Origin: Novosphingobium meiothermophilum
GTDB taxonomy: Bacteria; Pseudomonadota; Alphaproteobacteria; Sphingomonadales; Sphingomonadaceae
Assembly: GCF_003171715.1 (NCBI RefSeq)
Contig: NZ_QGHL01000001.1
Location: 1 to 64,000, forward strand
DNA: 64,000 nucleotides
Direction of reading: 5' to 3'
The notes beneath the pieces are model-generated. The model saw nothing but the letters and a program-made list of their open reading frames with translations, ran no database searches and was not told where the DNA came from. This document shows positions 54,826 through 63,696 of the stretch, piece by piece (the first letter of the stretch is position 1; each line of letters opens with the position of its first letter). The position numbers and the translations under genes are program-made.

Positions 54826-54849
54826 CCATGTTTCCCTGGGGAAACATGG
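54826..54849. promoter_or_regulatory. parS-like palindrome 3, extended
   Basis: The same 16-bp core within a longer perfect palindrome, CCATGTTTCCC-TG-GGGAAACATGG (11-bp arms). It lies 34 bp beyond the parB stop. Strongest candidate for the centromere of this replicon. Confidence 0.65.
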
Positions 54850-54883
54850 GGCAGGGCAGGGCGGCAAGGGCCGCTGCCGACCA

Positions 54884-56011
54884 TCAGCTGATGAAGCTCC
54901 GGCCTTCGTCTTCCAGCGCGTTCAGCGCTTCGAGCGCCATGTCCAGCATCCCTTCAAGGTGCACCCCCGACCCGGCATGAAGGCGCAGCGTCACGCCCTG
55001 CCGGTTGATCGAGCGGATGGTGACAGCGGGGCGCCCAGCCCGGCCAAGCAGCACGATCTCCTTCGCAGGCGCGTCCTTGTCCGTCTCCGGCGCGGCCAGC
55101 AGGCGCTGGATCACCTGCGCCGGGGGCACGGCAGGCCGGCCCGATCCGCGGCGTTCGGCCTGCTCGCGCGCCAACGCCCTGGCCTCGCGCAGGATGGCCG
55201 GGGCCTTCTCGCGGTTGTCGAGCGCCTGCGCAAGCGGATAGGCCGGTTTGAGCTGCACCTCGGCAGGGCTGGCAAAGGCCGCCACGACCTGATCGGGCAG
55301 GCCCGCCACCTTGAGCATCTTTGACAGCCAGCCCTTCGAGAGCTTGAGCCGTTCGGCCATGCGCGTCAGATGGTTCCCGTAGTGGTCTTTCAGCGCCTGC
55401 GCATAGTTGCGCGCCCGTTCCAGATCGGAAACGTCCTTGCGCGCGCGGTTCTCCAGATCCGCAAGCCGGAAGGCGGCTTCATCGTCAAGCTGGACGACCT
55501 GCGCCAGAAACTGCATTTGCGGCCACGAATTGGCGCGCAGCCATGAAATCGACCAGTGCCGCCGCGTGCCCGCGATCACCTCGTAATCGTGGTCGGGGTC
55601 GCCCTCGATCCGGCGGACCACCGCGGGCACTTTCTGCCCCCCTTCGGCAATGATCGAATCGATCAGTTCGCGGCAGGATTCCTCGCTCAGGTGTTCGTAG
55701 GACCGGGCATTGCCCGTCCACACCCGCACGCGCGCCGGATCGAGCAGAAGCTGCGTCACCTGCCGCACTTCGCCCGATGCCACGCGCGCCAGAGCACTTT
55801 CCCGGCCCAGCAGCGTGGTCCCGCGCAGCCGCTCGGAACGGGGGGGCTGGGCTGGTGATGCGGTTTGCCCGGCGGCCTGCGGCGCGGGGGAGGGGGGTGC
55901 CGATTCGCCGCTGCCTCCGGCTTGCGGGAGATGCGGCGATTTTGCTTCGGTTTCAATGACTTCTTCATCCGCCAGAAGGCTGGCGAGATAATCGGACTGC
56001 TTACGCGCCAT
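54884..56011 (-). CDS. parB: Plasmid partition protein ParB
   Basis: 375 residues. The ParB/Srx domain has YEVIAGTRRHWSISWLR (box II equivalent) and LADLENRARKDVSDLERARNYAQAL, followed by a helix-turn-helix RMAERLKLSKGWLSKMLKVAGLP around 235-257. A proline-rich N-terminal linker (residues 28-60) and a basic start (MARKQSDY) would contact ParA. ATG has AGGGAG about 9 bases upstream. It lies 65 bp after parA. Two parS-like palindromes lie just past its stop and a third within repA. Confidence 0.93.
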   Translation of the reverse strand: MARKQSDYLASLLADEEVIETEAKSPHLPQAGGSGESAPPSPAPQAAGQTASPAQPPRSERLRGTTLLGRESALARVASGEVRQVTQLLLDPARVRVWTGNARSYEHLSEESCRELIDSIIAEGGQKVPAVVRRIEGDPDHDYEVIAGTRRHWSISWLRANSWPQMQFLAQVVQLDDEAAFRLADLENRARKDVSDLERARNYAQALKDHYGNHLTRMAERLKLSKGWLSKMLKVAGLPDQVVAAFASPAEVQLKPAYPLAQALDNREKAPAILREARALAREQAERRGSGRPAVPPAQVIQRLLAAPETDKDAPAKEIVLLGRAGRPAVTIRSINRQGVTLRLHAGSGVHLEGMLDMALEALNALEDEGRSFIS

Positions 56012-56076
56012 GGGTCATCTCCCTTGTAATGACGCGGAACATAAAGCGAACATGGCCCTGTAGGAAAGCGGCGGCG

Positions 56077-57279
56077 TCAGACATGGATCACGTCCTCCTC
56101 GCGCGCAGGCGCCACCCGGCCCCAGCCGGCCCGCACGAGCTGTTCGATCTGGCCCATCGCCTCGTCCAGATTGGCGCGGCAGCGCTTGTGCGTGCGCGGG
56201 GTGCCGATGGGGCGTTCCAGTTCGTAGATCGTCATCATGCGCAGCGCCGCGTGGCTGATCTCCGCGCTTTCAAGGATCGGCACGGGCAGCAGCGCGGGGC
56301 CGAAGGTCTGCTCCATGATGGTGCGCACCATTTCATGGCTGGGATCGCCGCCATCGAACTTGGAACAGATCAGCCGGACGAAGCTGTAATCCACCGCGAT
56401 GCCCGCTTCGATCAGCTGCGCGATCACCTGATCCATCATCGAAAGGAATTGCACGGTGGAACAGAAATCGGGCGTGGTGGCCGCCAGCGGCACCAGCAAG
56501 GCATTGGCCGCCTGCATCACCGCAAGGCTGATCGTGCCAAGCGCGGGCGGCGGATCGAGGATGACCACGTCATAGTCACGCGCCATGTCCATTAGCCCGG
56601 CCTTGAGCTTGCGGAATCGCGCCGCCAGCACCGACTGCCCATCGGCCCCGGCAGCGGCCAGTTCATATTCCACATCGAACAGTTCAAGATTCGAGGGGAT
56701 CAGATCGACATTCGGCCAGGGCGTGCGCTTGACCGCATAGAGCAGGTCGGTCTGCGTCGGGTCGATCGAGAGATAGGGATAGAGCGTTTCGTCGCGGGTG
56801 ATGTTGAAATGCGGGTTGAACCCGAACAGCGTGGTGGTGGTGGCCTGGCTGTCGCAGTCCACCACCAGCACGCGGTATCCCTGCACCGCGAAATAGTGGG
56901 CAAGGTGCGTGGTGACGGTGGACTTGCCCACGCCCCCCTTGAAGTTCTGCACCGCGATGATGGCGGGCACGTCATCCGGGCCGCGCGCGGGCGATGCGCC
57001 CAGAACCTCGCGCATCCGCAGCATGTCTTCCATCGAATAACCGATGCGCCGCCCGTTCTCCCCGGCGGGGGGAGGGGGCAGGCGGCCATCATCCTCGGCC
57101 ATGCGGATGCGGTTGGTGGAGCAGCCCAGAAGCTGCGCGGCCTCGGCAATTCCGAAGCGGACATTGAGCCCCTTGCGGCTTTCGGGCAGAAAGGCCTTGC
57201 GCCGCAGCCGCTCGATCATCTTCTCGCCCGCTGAGGCAAGATCACCGATCTGGCTGACGATTGCATTGGGATTTGTCAT
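56077..57279 (-). CDS. parA: Plasmid partition ATPase ParA
   Basis: 400 residues, type Ia. An N-terminal MerR-like helix-turn-helix (RFGIAEAAQLLGCSTNRIRMAEDDGRLP) precedes the deviant Walker A QNFKGGVGKSTVTTHLA, Walker A' VLVVDCDSQATTT and Walker B YDVVILDPPPALG. The N-terminal DNA-binding region suggests that it also represses its own operon. Upstream, overlapping inverted repeats (GCTAT-N12-ATAGC and TCCGC-N10-GCGGA, 57296-57320) are candidate operators. Start MTNPNAIVSQ is preferred to an upstream ATG. Confidence 0.94.
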   Translation of the reverse strand: MTNPNAIVSQIGDLASAGEKMIERLRRKAFLPESRKGLNVRFGIAEAAQLLGCSTNRIRMAEDDGRLPPPPAGENGRRIGYSMEDMLRMREVLGASPARGPDDVPAIIAVQNFKGGVGKSTVTTHLAHYFAVQGYRVLVVDCDSQATTTTLFGFNPHFNITRDETLYPYLSIDPTQTDLLYAVKRTPWPNVDLIPSNLELFDVEYELAAAGADGQSVLAARFRKLKAGLMDMARDYDVVILDPPPALGTISLAVMQAANALLVPLAATTPDFCSTVQFLSMMDQVIAQLIEAGIAVDYSFVRLICSKFDGGDPSHEMVRTIMEQTFGPALLPVPILESAEISHAALRMMTIYELERPIGTPRTHKRCRANLDEAMGQIEQLVRAGWGRVAPAREEDVIHV

Positions 57280-57367
57280 GGCCCGCCTGTTTGAAGCTAT
57301 TCCGCCAAAGAGATAGCGGATTTCCTTCAATCACGCAATTGACGGCCAGAACTTGTTTCTTGGCGCG

Positions 57368-57407
57368 GATATTGTGCCGCGCGCGATGAAATGCCCCAGA
57401 TATTGTG
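57368..57407. repeat. Direct repeats upstream of parA
   Basis: GATATTGTG occurs at 57368-57376 and again at 57399-57407, 31 bp apart (three helical turns), about 90-130 bp upstream of parA. Together with the inverted repeats at 57296-57320 they are the only structured elements I see in the 234-bp gap between parA and the phosphatase gene. Confidence 0.4.
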
Positions 57408-57513
57408 GCCGCCCGGTCTCCCCGCCTCCCGGCCTCCAGAATGGCAGACCGCCGGCGGGCAGGGGCAACGGTGCGAATCGTCCCGGTCGCACGTCAGATC
57501 GCCGCCTGTCGGA

Positions 57514-59172
57514 TCAGGACAGGATCCGCAAGCTCTCGCCCCGGCGCGCTTCGCAGCGTGCCGCAATGCCGCGCGTGAACCGGGGGGAGAGCACGGTGGA
57601 AACGGTGACGAAATCGGCCACGGCCGCATCGGGCGTGATCGTGACGAGGGTATAGCCCTTCATGTCCTGATCGCAGAACGCCACTTCCGGGCTTTGCGCC
57701 GCAATGATCCGGCCAAGCCCCGGAAGGATCGAGCCATAGGACGGGCTGGTGATCGCGGTTGTGCCGAACTCGGCGCCGATCCGGTTCCCGGCATCATCGT
57801 GAAGATCGTTCGCCCACGCGGCATGGCTGTCGCCCGCAAAGGCGAGCGGGTTGGCGCCCACTTCGCGCAGCATGGCATAAAGCCGTTCGCGGGCAGGGGG
57901 ATAGCCATCCCACGCATCCAAGTTGAAGGGCAGGCCCGCCTTGAACGCGGCCTGCGACTGCGCGACGAGGGCGCGGTAGTTTTCGGGCAGCTTGGCCAGA
58001 AGTGCGGCGAACGCTTCCTCGCCAAGGCCCGCGCGCAGATCCGGCCCCGGAACGCGCGCGAGGATGACCTGATTGCCCAGCAACTGCCATGGCTTGCCCG
58101 CCCTGACCGAGGCGTCGAAGGTGTTCTTCAGCCATTGCAACTGGCCCGCGCCGAGCATCTCGCGCGAGGGATCCTGCCGTGCGGCAAGCATGGCGGCCAC
58201 TTCTGCGGCATCGGGCGTGGCGCCCTTGGCGGCGATCTGCCGGGACCGGGCGAGCAGGCGCGTTTCGACCATGGCCAGCGTTGCCAGATCGCCGAACTCG
58301 AAGCTGCGATAGATGGCAGCGGGATCGCTTCCGGCGCGGGGGGAGCGGATCGGCATCCATTCGAACCATGCCTTAAGCGCGGCGGCCTTGCGTGCGGCCC
58401 ATGTGCCTTCGCTGGCGGGCGTGTGGTTTTCTGCCCCGCCCAGCCAGGAATCGTTGGCGGTCTCGTGATCGTCCCATACGCAGATGAACGCAGCGCGGGC
58501 GTGGGCGGCCTGAAGCGCGGGGTCGGTCTTTGCCTGTGCATGGCGGCGGCGATAGTCGTCCAGCGTCACGGTCTCGTGCACGGGATCGGGAATGCGCCCG
58601 ATCTTCTGTCCGATCTCCGCGCCATAGCCATCGGCGCCATATTCGTAGATGTAGTCGCCAAGGTGGATCACCGCATCAAGCCGGTCGAGCGCGGCCATAT
58701 CGGCAAAGGCATTGAAGAATCCGCCCGACCAGAGCTGGCACGAGACCACCGCCAGCACGAGATCATCGGTGCGCCCCACCGGCAGCGTGCGGAAGCGGCC
58801 CCTGGGCGATGCGGTGCCATCTTGGCAGACGAACCAGAACCAGTAATCGCTGGCTGGCTTCAGTCCGGAAACCTCGGCCTTGGCGGTATTGTCGGCCGCG
58901 GCTGCGGCGATGACCTTGCCCGATTTCACCGGCTTGCCATCGGCGGATGCGGCCACGTGCCAGACCAGCGGCACATCGCCGGTCACACCATCGGCCACGG
59001 TGGCGCGGGTCCAGATCACCGCGCCGTCGGCGGCAGGATCGCCGCTGGCGACGCCATGCAGGAACCGCGCGGTCCTGAGCGAGGGCGCGGCCGCCGCCGC
59101 CGGGGCAAGGCCCATCCCGGTTCCCGCACCCATGGCGGCGAGCAGGCTGCGGCGGTTGATCTTCAGGGTCAT
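57514..59172 (-). CDS. Alkaline phosphatase D family protein (PhoD), Tat-exported
   Basis: 552 residues. NRRSLLAAMGAG gives a twin-arginine signal to about residue 29. The PhoD layout follows: HGVASGDPAADGAVIWTR, the N-terminal Fn-like domain, then metal-binding VVSCQ, HLGDYIYEYG, FICVWDDHETANDSW and FAGDSHAAW. It is a calcium/iron-type phosphodiesterase or phosphomonoesterase of the periplasm. No operator of the catabolic set precedes it; it stands outside the proposed regulon. Confidence 0.94.
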   Translation of the reverse strand: MTLKINRRSLLAAMGAGTGMGLAPAAAAAPSLRTARFLHGVASGDPAADGAVIWTRATVADGVTGDVPLVWHVAASADGKPVKSGKVIAAAAADNTAKAEVSGLKPASDYWFWFVCQDGTASPRGRFRTLPVGRTDDLVLAVVSCQLWSGGFFNAFADMAALDRLDAVIHLGDYIYEYGADGYGAEIGQKIGRIPDPVHETVTLDDYRRRHAQAKTDPALQAAHARAAFICVWDDHETANDSWLGGAENHTPASEGTWAARKAAALKAWFEWMPIRSPRAGSDPAAIYRSFEFGDLATLAMVETRLLARSRQIAAKGATPDAAEVAAMLAARQDPSREMLGAGQLQWLKNTFDASVRAGKPWQLLGNQVILARVPGPDLRAGLGEEAFAALLAKLPENYRALVAQSQAAFKAGLPFNLDAWDGYPPARERLYAMLREVGANPLAFAGDSHAAWANDLHDDAGNRIGAEFGTTAITSPSYGSILPGLGRIIAAQSPEVAFCDQDMKGYTLVTITPDAAVADFVTVSTVLSPRFTRGIAARCEARRGESLRILS

Positions 59173-59348
59173 CGGTAGTCGGGCCTTCCGGGCGTGGGGT
59201 GGGGGGCTGTGCTGTCCATGTCGTGCGATGATTGCAGCCTGAAGACGACATCCCTTTCCGATCCCGTCGCCTTCACGCTTGCCATTAATCGTGCGCTTAA
59301 TTACCCCTTTGTCAATAAGACGTGACGGATTCGGGACAGGTGATGCTG

Positions 59349-61031
59349 ATGGCGCAGGATGCGTTCGATTTCATCGTGATCGGGGCGGGAAGTGCAGGCG
59401 CGGTGCTGGCCGCGCGCCTTTCCGAAGACCCCATGGTGCGGGTGCTGCTGCTGGAGGCGGGCGGCAAGAACACGTCGGTGCTGGTGCGCATGCCCGCGGG
59501 CGTGGGCACGCTCATCAAGCAGAAGAGCCGCCACAACTGGGGTTTCTGGAGCGAGCCTGAGCCGCACATGGACGGCCGCCGCATGTGGCATCCGCGGGGA
59601 CGTGGGCTGGGCGGATCATCGGCGATCAACGGCATGGTCTATATCCGGGGCCACGCCCGCGATTATGACCAGTGGCGGCAGATGGGGCTTGAGGGGTGGT
59701 CCTATGCCGATGTCCTGCCCTATTTCCGCAAGGCCGAGGATTATTGCGCCAATGATCCCGATGCGCGGCCCGACGCCTTCCACGGCAAGGGCGGGCCGCT
59801 GAAGGTGAACTGGGGCGAAAACGGGGATCATCCGCTTTACCGCGGGCTGATCGAGGCCGGGCGGCAGGCCGGGCACCGGCTGACCGAGGATTTCAACGGG
59901 GCCGAGCAGGAAGGTTTCGGGCGCTATCAGCTGACCATCAACGATGGCCAGCGCTGGAGCGCAGCGCGCGGATACCTGACGCCGATTGCGGGCACGCGCC
60001 GCAATCTGGAGATCGTGACCGGCGCGCGGGTGCACCGCGTGGTGGTGGACGAGGGCCGCGCGGTGGGCGTGGAATATTCGCTGGACGGCAAGGGCAGGCA
60101 GGTGCGCACCGCGCGTGCGGTGCGCGAGGTGCTGCTGTGCGCGGGCGCGTTCCAGAGCCCGCAGATCCTGATGCTTTCCGGCATCGGCGATCCGGAAAAG
60201 CTCAAGGCGAAGGGCATCACCCCGGTCCACGCGCTGAAGGGCGTGGGCGAGAACCTTCAGGATCACCTCGATGTCACGCTCAATTGGGCCTGCACGCAGC
60301 CGATTTCACTCTACAACGAAATCAAGGGGTTGCGGCAACTGAAGGTGGGGCTGCAATATCTGCTCACGGGCAAGGGCACCGGGCGGCAGAACGGGCTTGA
60401 GGCGGGCGCCTTCCTCAAATCGCGCCCCGATCTGGACCGGCCCGACTTGCAGATGCACTTCGTCATCGCGATCATGCAGGAACATGCCAAGGTCAAGGCG
60501 GACCGCGACGGCTTTACCATCCACGTCTGCCAGCTTCGGCCGGAAAGCCGGGGCAGGGTGGGGCTGGCCAGCAACGATCCTTATGACGATCCATCGATCC
60601 TTGCCAATTTCATGGCCGCCGAGGAAGACCGGCGCGCGGTGCGCGAGGGCATTCGCATGGCCCGCCAGGTGGCCGCGCAGCCTGCGCTTGATCCCTATCG
60701 CGGCGAGGAAATCTGGCCGGGCGCGCATGTCGATACCGATGCCGAGATCGACGCCTGGGTGCGCGCGAAGGGCGAGACGATCTATCACCCCGTGGGCACC
60801 GCGAAGATGGGCCTGCGCGATGATCCCATGGCCGTGGTGGACAAGGACTGCCGCGTGATCGGGCTTGAGGGCCTGCGCGTGGTCGATGCGTCGGTCATGC
60901 CCACGCTGATCGGTGGCAATACCAATGCGCCCACGATCATGATTGCCGAAAAGATCGCCGACGTGATCCGGGGCAGGGCGGCCCTTGCGCCCGAAGCCCC
61001 GGAAATCGGGCAGGCGGCAGAGGCGGCCTAG
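59349..61031 (+). CDS. GMC family FAD oxidoreductase (choline/alcohol dehydrogenase-like)
   Basis: About 560 residues. DFIVIGAGSAGAVLAARLSED binds FAD; RGLGGSSAINGMVYIRGHARDYDQW and GAFQSPQILMLSGIGDPEKL are the two GMC signatures; the catalytic His lies in IYHPVGTAKMG and the partner Asn in GGNTNAPTIMIAEKI. It oxidises an alcohol to an aldehyde. ATG 59349 has ACAGG 8 bases upstream; ATG 59343 and GTG 59322 are possible earlier starts. It overlaps the esterase end by 4 bp on the other strand. Confidence 0.94.
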   Translation: MAQDAFDFIVIGAGSAGAVLAARLSEDPMVRVLLLEAGGKNTSVLVRMPAGVGTLIKQKSRHNWGFWSEPEPHMDGRRMWHPRGRGLGGSSAINGMVYIRGHARDYDQWRQMGLEGWSYADVLPYFRKAEDYCANDPDARPDAFHGKGGPLKVNWGENGDHPLYRGLIEAGRQAGHRLTEDFNGAEQEGFGRYQLTINDGQRWSAARGYLTPIAGTRRNLEIVTGARVHRVVVDEGRAVGVEYSLDGKGRQVRTARAVREVLLCAGAFQSPQILMLSGIGDPEKLKAKGITPVHALKGVGENLQDHLDVTLNWACTQPISLYNEIKGLRQLKVGLQYLLTGKGTGRQNGLEAGAFLKSRPDLDRPDLQMHFVIAIMQEHAKVKADRDGFTIHVCQLRPESRGRVGLASNDPYDDPSILANFMAAEEDRRAVREGIRMARQVAAQPALDPYRGEEIWPGAHVDTDAEIDAWVRAKGETIYHPVGTAKMGLRDDPMAVVDKDCRVIGLEGLRVVDASVMPTLIGGNTNAPTIMIAEKIADVIRGRAALAPEAPEIGQAAEAA

Positions 61032-61957
61032 GCGGCCAGCGCCGCCTTCAGCCGCGCGCCCGCGCGCTCGATCCACACGAGCGCATCGGGCACGGCCTCG
61101 AACATCGAGAAGAAACCGTGGATCATGCCGGGGGCGGTCATGCAGTCCACCGGGGTGCCTGCCGCGGCCAGCGCATCGGCATAGGCAAGGCCCTCGTCGC
61201 GCAGCGGATCGTATTCGGCCACGATCACCGTGGCGGGCGGCAGGCCTGAAAGATCGTGCGCGCGCAGCACCGCGGCCAGGGGGTGGGGATTGCCGCAATC
61301 GCCCACATAGTGGTTCCAGAACCACTGCATCATCTGCGTTGACAGGAAATAGTTGCCGCCGCCGTTCTCGGCATAGGACGGGCGGGTGAAATCGGCATCG
61401 GTGACGGGATAGATCAGCAACTGGTGGGCAAGCGCCGGGCCGCCTTCATCGCGCAGGCGCAGCGCCACCGCAGCGGCCAGATTGCCGCCCGCGCTGTCAC
61501 CGGCCACGGCAAGGCGCGCCGGATCGATGCCGAGATCGGCGGCATTCTCCACCGCCCAGAGCAGCGCATCGTGGCAATCGTCGAGCGGGCCGGGGAAGGG
61601 GGTTTCGGGCGCAAGGCGATAATCGACCGAAAGCACCGCCGCCCCGCTGGCCACGGCCAACGCGCGCGCGGTGGCATCGTGCGTGTCGAGATCGCCGATC
61701 ACCCAACCGCCGCCGTGATAGAACAGCACCAGCGGCGGATTGGCCCCGGCGCCTTCGGGCTTGTAGAGCCGCGCGCCGATGGTGCGGCCCGGCAGATCGA
61801 GCGAGAGATTGCGCACTTCGGCAACGGCGGGCGGCGGCCCCATCTGGATCGGGCGGTTCATCTCGCGCAGGGCCGCAGGCGTGACCGTGGCATAATCCAC
61901 CGGGGGCATCTGCGCGAAGAAGCCCAGCAGGGCCTCGACCTGGGGGTTGAGTGTCAT
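61028..61957 (-). CDS. Alpha/beta hydrolase fold-3 (hormone-sensitive-lipase family) esterase
   Basis: 309 residues. HGGGWVIGD forms the oxyanion hole, GDSAGGNLAAAVAL holds the nucleophilic Ser, and an Asp in AEYDPLRDEG and His in GMIHGFFSM complete the triad. No signal peptide, so cytoplasmic. It hydrolyses short-chain esters. It follows the NAD-binding protein gene by 27 bp on the same strand and probably shares its operon. Confidence 0.93.
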   Translation of the reverse strand: MTLNPQVEALLGFFAQMPPVDYATVTPAALREMNRPIQMGPPPAVAEVRNLSLDLPGRTIGARLYKPEGAGANPPLVLFYHGGGWVIGDLDTHDATARALAVASGAAVLSVDYRLAPETPFPGPLDDCHDALLWAVENAADLGIDPARLAVAGDSAGGNLAAAVALRLRDEGGPALAHQLLIYPVTDADFTRPSYAENGGGNYFLSTQMMQWFWNHYVGDCGNPHPLAAVLRAHDLSGLPPATVIVAEYDPLRDEGLAYADALAAAGTPVDCMTAPGMIHGFFSMFEAVPDALVWIERAGARLKAALAA

Positions 61958-61984
61958 CGGGTTCTGTCCTTATCCGACCGGGTT

Positions 61985-62887
61985 TCAACCGAATTGCGCG
62001 ACGATTTCGGCAACGGCCGCCGCCACATCGCCCCGACGATAGCCCAGCAGCGCGGTTTCGCCAGCGTCGGGTTCGTAACGGATCGTGTTGCCGCGCCCCT
62101 GCGGGATGGCGACATCGGGCAGGAGCGGCAGTTCCTCGTCGCGCGCTTCGAGCGTCACGGGATTGCCGACCGCATCGAAAAAGAGCTGGAAGTAGTCGCG
62201 GAACGAGAGGTTCTCGTCGCCCACGAGATAGGCCTTGCCCGGCTCTCCGCGCAGGAGCGCGCCTTCGATCGCTTCGGACAGCGAACGGAACGACATGAAG
62301 TTGGTGCCGCCGGTGGGCGCGAAGAAGGGGACAGGGATATTGCCCTTGGCCCACTGCACATAGGGTTCGAAGATGGCGCTGGGCAGGCCCGCCACGGTGC
62401 CGACCATGAAGGGCGCGTTGACGCTGATCACGTCGAAGCCGGGACGGCCCTCGGCGCGCGCGCCTTCGCAGGCGGCAAGGCGCGACTGGATATAGACATT
62501 GCCCGCGATCAGTTCGGGCGCGGCCTGCGGATAGAAGCTGCCAAGCTGCACCGCGCGGGACATGCCTGCCTCGCGCGCGGCGGCGAACACGGCGGGCAGG
62601 GCCAGGTGATTGGCCTTGTGCAGCCATGCGGCGAAATCCGCACCTTGCGGAACGTGGCGCGGATCGTTGCCGGCGGCAAAGACCATCCAGTCAAAACCGC
62701 CAAGCCGATCGGCGGTGAAATCGCCCGCCACGTAATCGCCCTGCATGTAGCCCAGCGTGGTGAGCGCGGTTCCCGCAGGGGCGGCCGCGCCGCGCCCGGA
62801 AATGGTCACATCGTGGCCTTGCGCCGCCAGATGAAGCGCGGCGTGGCCGCCGAGCGCGCCAGTGCCGCCGATAACGAGGACTTTCAT
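61985..62887 (-). CDS. NAD-dependent epimerase/NmrA-like reductase
   Basis: 300 residues; GGGAGAAG stands 4-5 bases before ATG. MKVLVIGGTGALGGHAALHL binds NAD(P). Lack of the YxxxK pair typical of epimerases, and segments such as PFFAPTGGTNFMSFRSLSEA, suggest an extended SDR of the reductase type. Substrate unknown. It lies between the esterase and an SDR gene (11 bp gap). Confidence 0.87.
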   Translation of the reverse strand: MKVLVIGGTGALGGHAALHLAAQGHDVTISGRGAAAPAGTALTTLGYMQGDYVAGDFTADRLGGFDWMVFAAGNDPRHVPQGADFAAWLHKANHLALPAVFAAAREAGMSRAVQLGSFYPQAAPELIAGNVYIQSRLAACEGARAEGRPGFDVISVNAPFMVGTVAGLPSAIFEPYVQWAKGNIPVPFFAPTGGTNFMSFRSLSEAIEGALLRGEPGKAYLVGDENLSFRDYFQLFFDAVGNPVTLEARDEELPLLPDVAIPQGRGNTIRYEPDAGETALLGYRRGDVAAAVAEIVAQFG

Positions 62888-62898
62888 GTTCTTCTCCC

Positions 62899-63696
62899 TC
62901 AGGATGGGGTGTTCACCACGGGAAGCGGTGCAAGATCGGGGCTGCGGCGCAGCAGGTTGCCGCCATCGGCGGCGATGCACTGCCCGGTGATCCACGCGCT
63001 TTCATCGCCCGCCAGAAAGCGCACCGCGCCGGCAATGTCGGCCGGTTCGCCAAGCCGGCCCAGCGGGTATTCGGGCAGGAAAGCCTGATCGGTGCCGCCT
63101 TCGAACATCCCGGCGGTCGCGCCCGAACGGGTCAGGCCGGGGCGCACCGCGTTGACCCGGATGCCACAGGGGCCAAGTTCATCGGCGGCCATGCGCACCA
63201 GCCCTTCAAGCGCGGCCTTGGCCACGTGATAGGCGGCAAGGTGGCGGAAGGTGAGCACCGCCGCGCCGGAGGAAAGGCACACGATCGACCCGCCCGGCGG
63301 CATCAGCGGGGCGGCGGCGCGGATCACGTGGAAGGCGGATATGACATTGATTTCAAAGGCATCGCGCAGATCCTGCGGCTCATGTTCGATCAGCGGCCTG
63401 AAGCCGCCGCCGCCCACGGTGGCAAAGGCGATGTCAAGCCGCCCGGCCAGCGCATGGGCCGCGCGCACGGCCCCGGCCACGGCCGCTTCGTCGCAGGCAT
63501 CGCCGGTGAAGGTGTGGACATCGGCCCCCGGCACGGCATCGCGGATGCGCGCGGCGACCTCGGCCAGTCCGTCGGCCCGGCGCGCCATGAGGGCAAGGCG
63601 CGCGCCATCACGCGCAAGGGCAAGTGCCGATGCTTCGGCAATGGCCCCGGTAGCACCGGTGACGAAGGCGGTTTTCCCGGAAAGCGGGCCGTTCAT
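62899..63696 (-). CDS. SDR family oxidoreductase
   Basis: 265 residues. TGATGAIAEASALALARDG (cofactor), the catalytic Ser in CLSSGAAV, and YHVAK (Tyr-Lys pair) are intact; the C terminus ITGQCIAADGG is standard. It probably interconverts a secondary alcohol and ketone with NAD(P). It overlaps the upstream SnoaL-like gene by 4 bp. Confidence 0.92.
   Translation of the reverse strand: MNGPLSGKTAFVTGATGAIAEASALALARDGARLALMARRADGLAEVAARIRDAVPGADVHTFTGDACDEAAVAGAVRAAHALAGRLDIAFATVGGGGFRPLIEHEPQDLRDAFEINVISAFHVIRAAAPLMPPGGSIVCLSSGAAVLTFRHLAAYHVAKAALEGLVRMAADELGPCGIRVNAVRPGLTRSGATAGMFEGGTDQAFLPEYPLGRLGEPADIAGAVRFLAGDESAWITGQCIAADGGNLLRRSPDLAPLPVVNTPS

Noticed and set aside
54595..54867. N-terminal extension of RepA by about 90 residues
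   Set aside because: The extension is encoded by the direct repeats and two parS-like palindromes, has no domain match, and ATG 54594 begins the recognisable protein.
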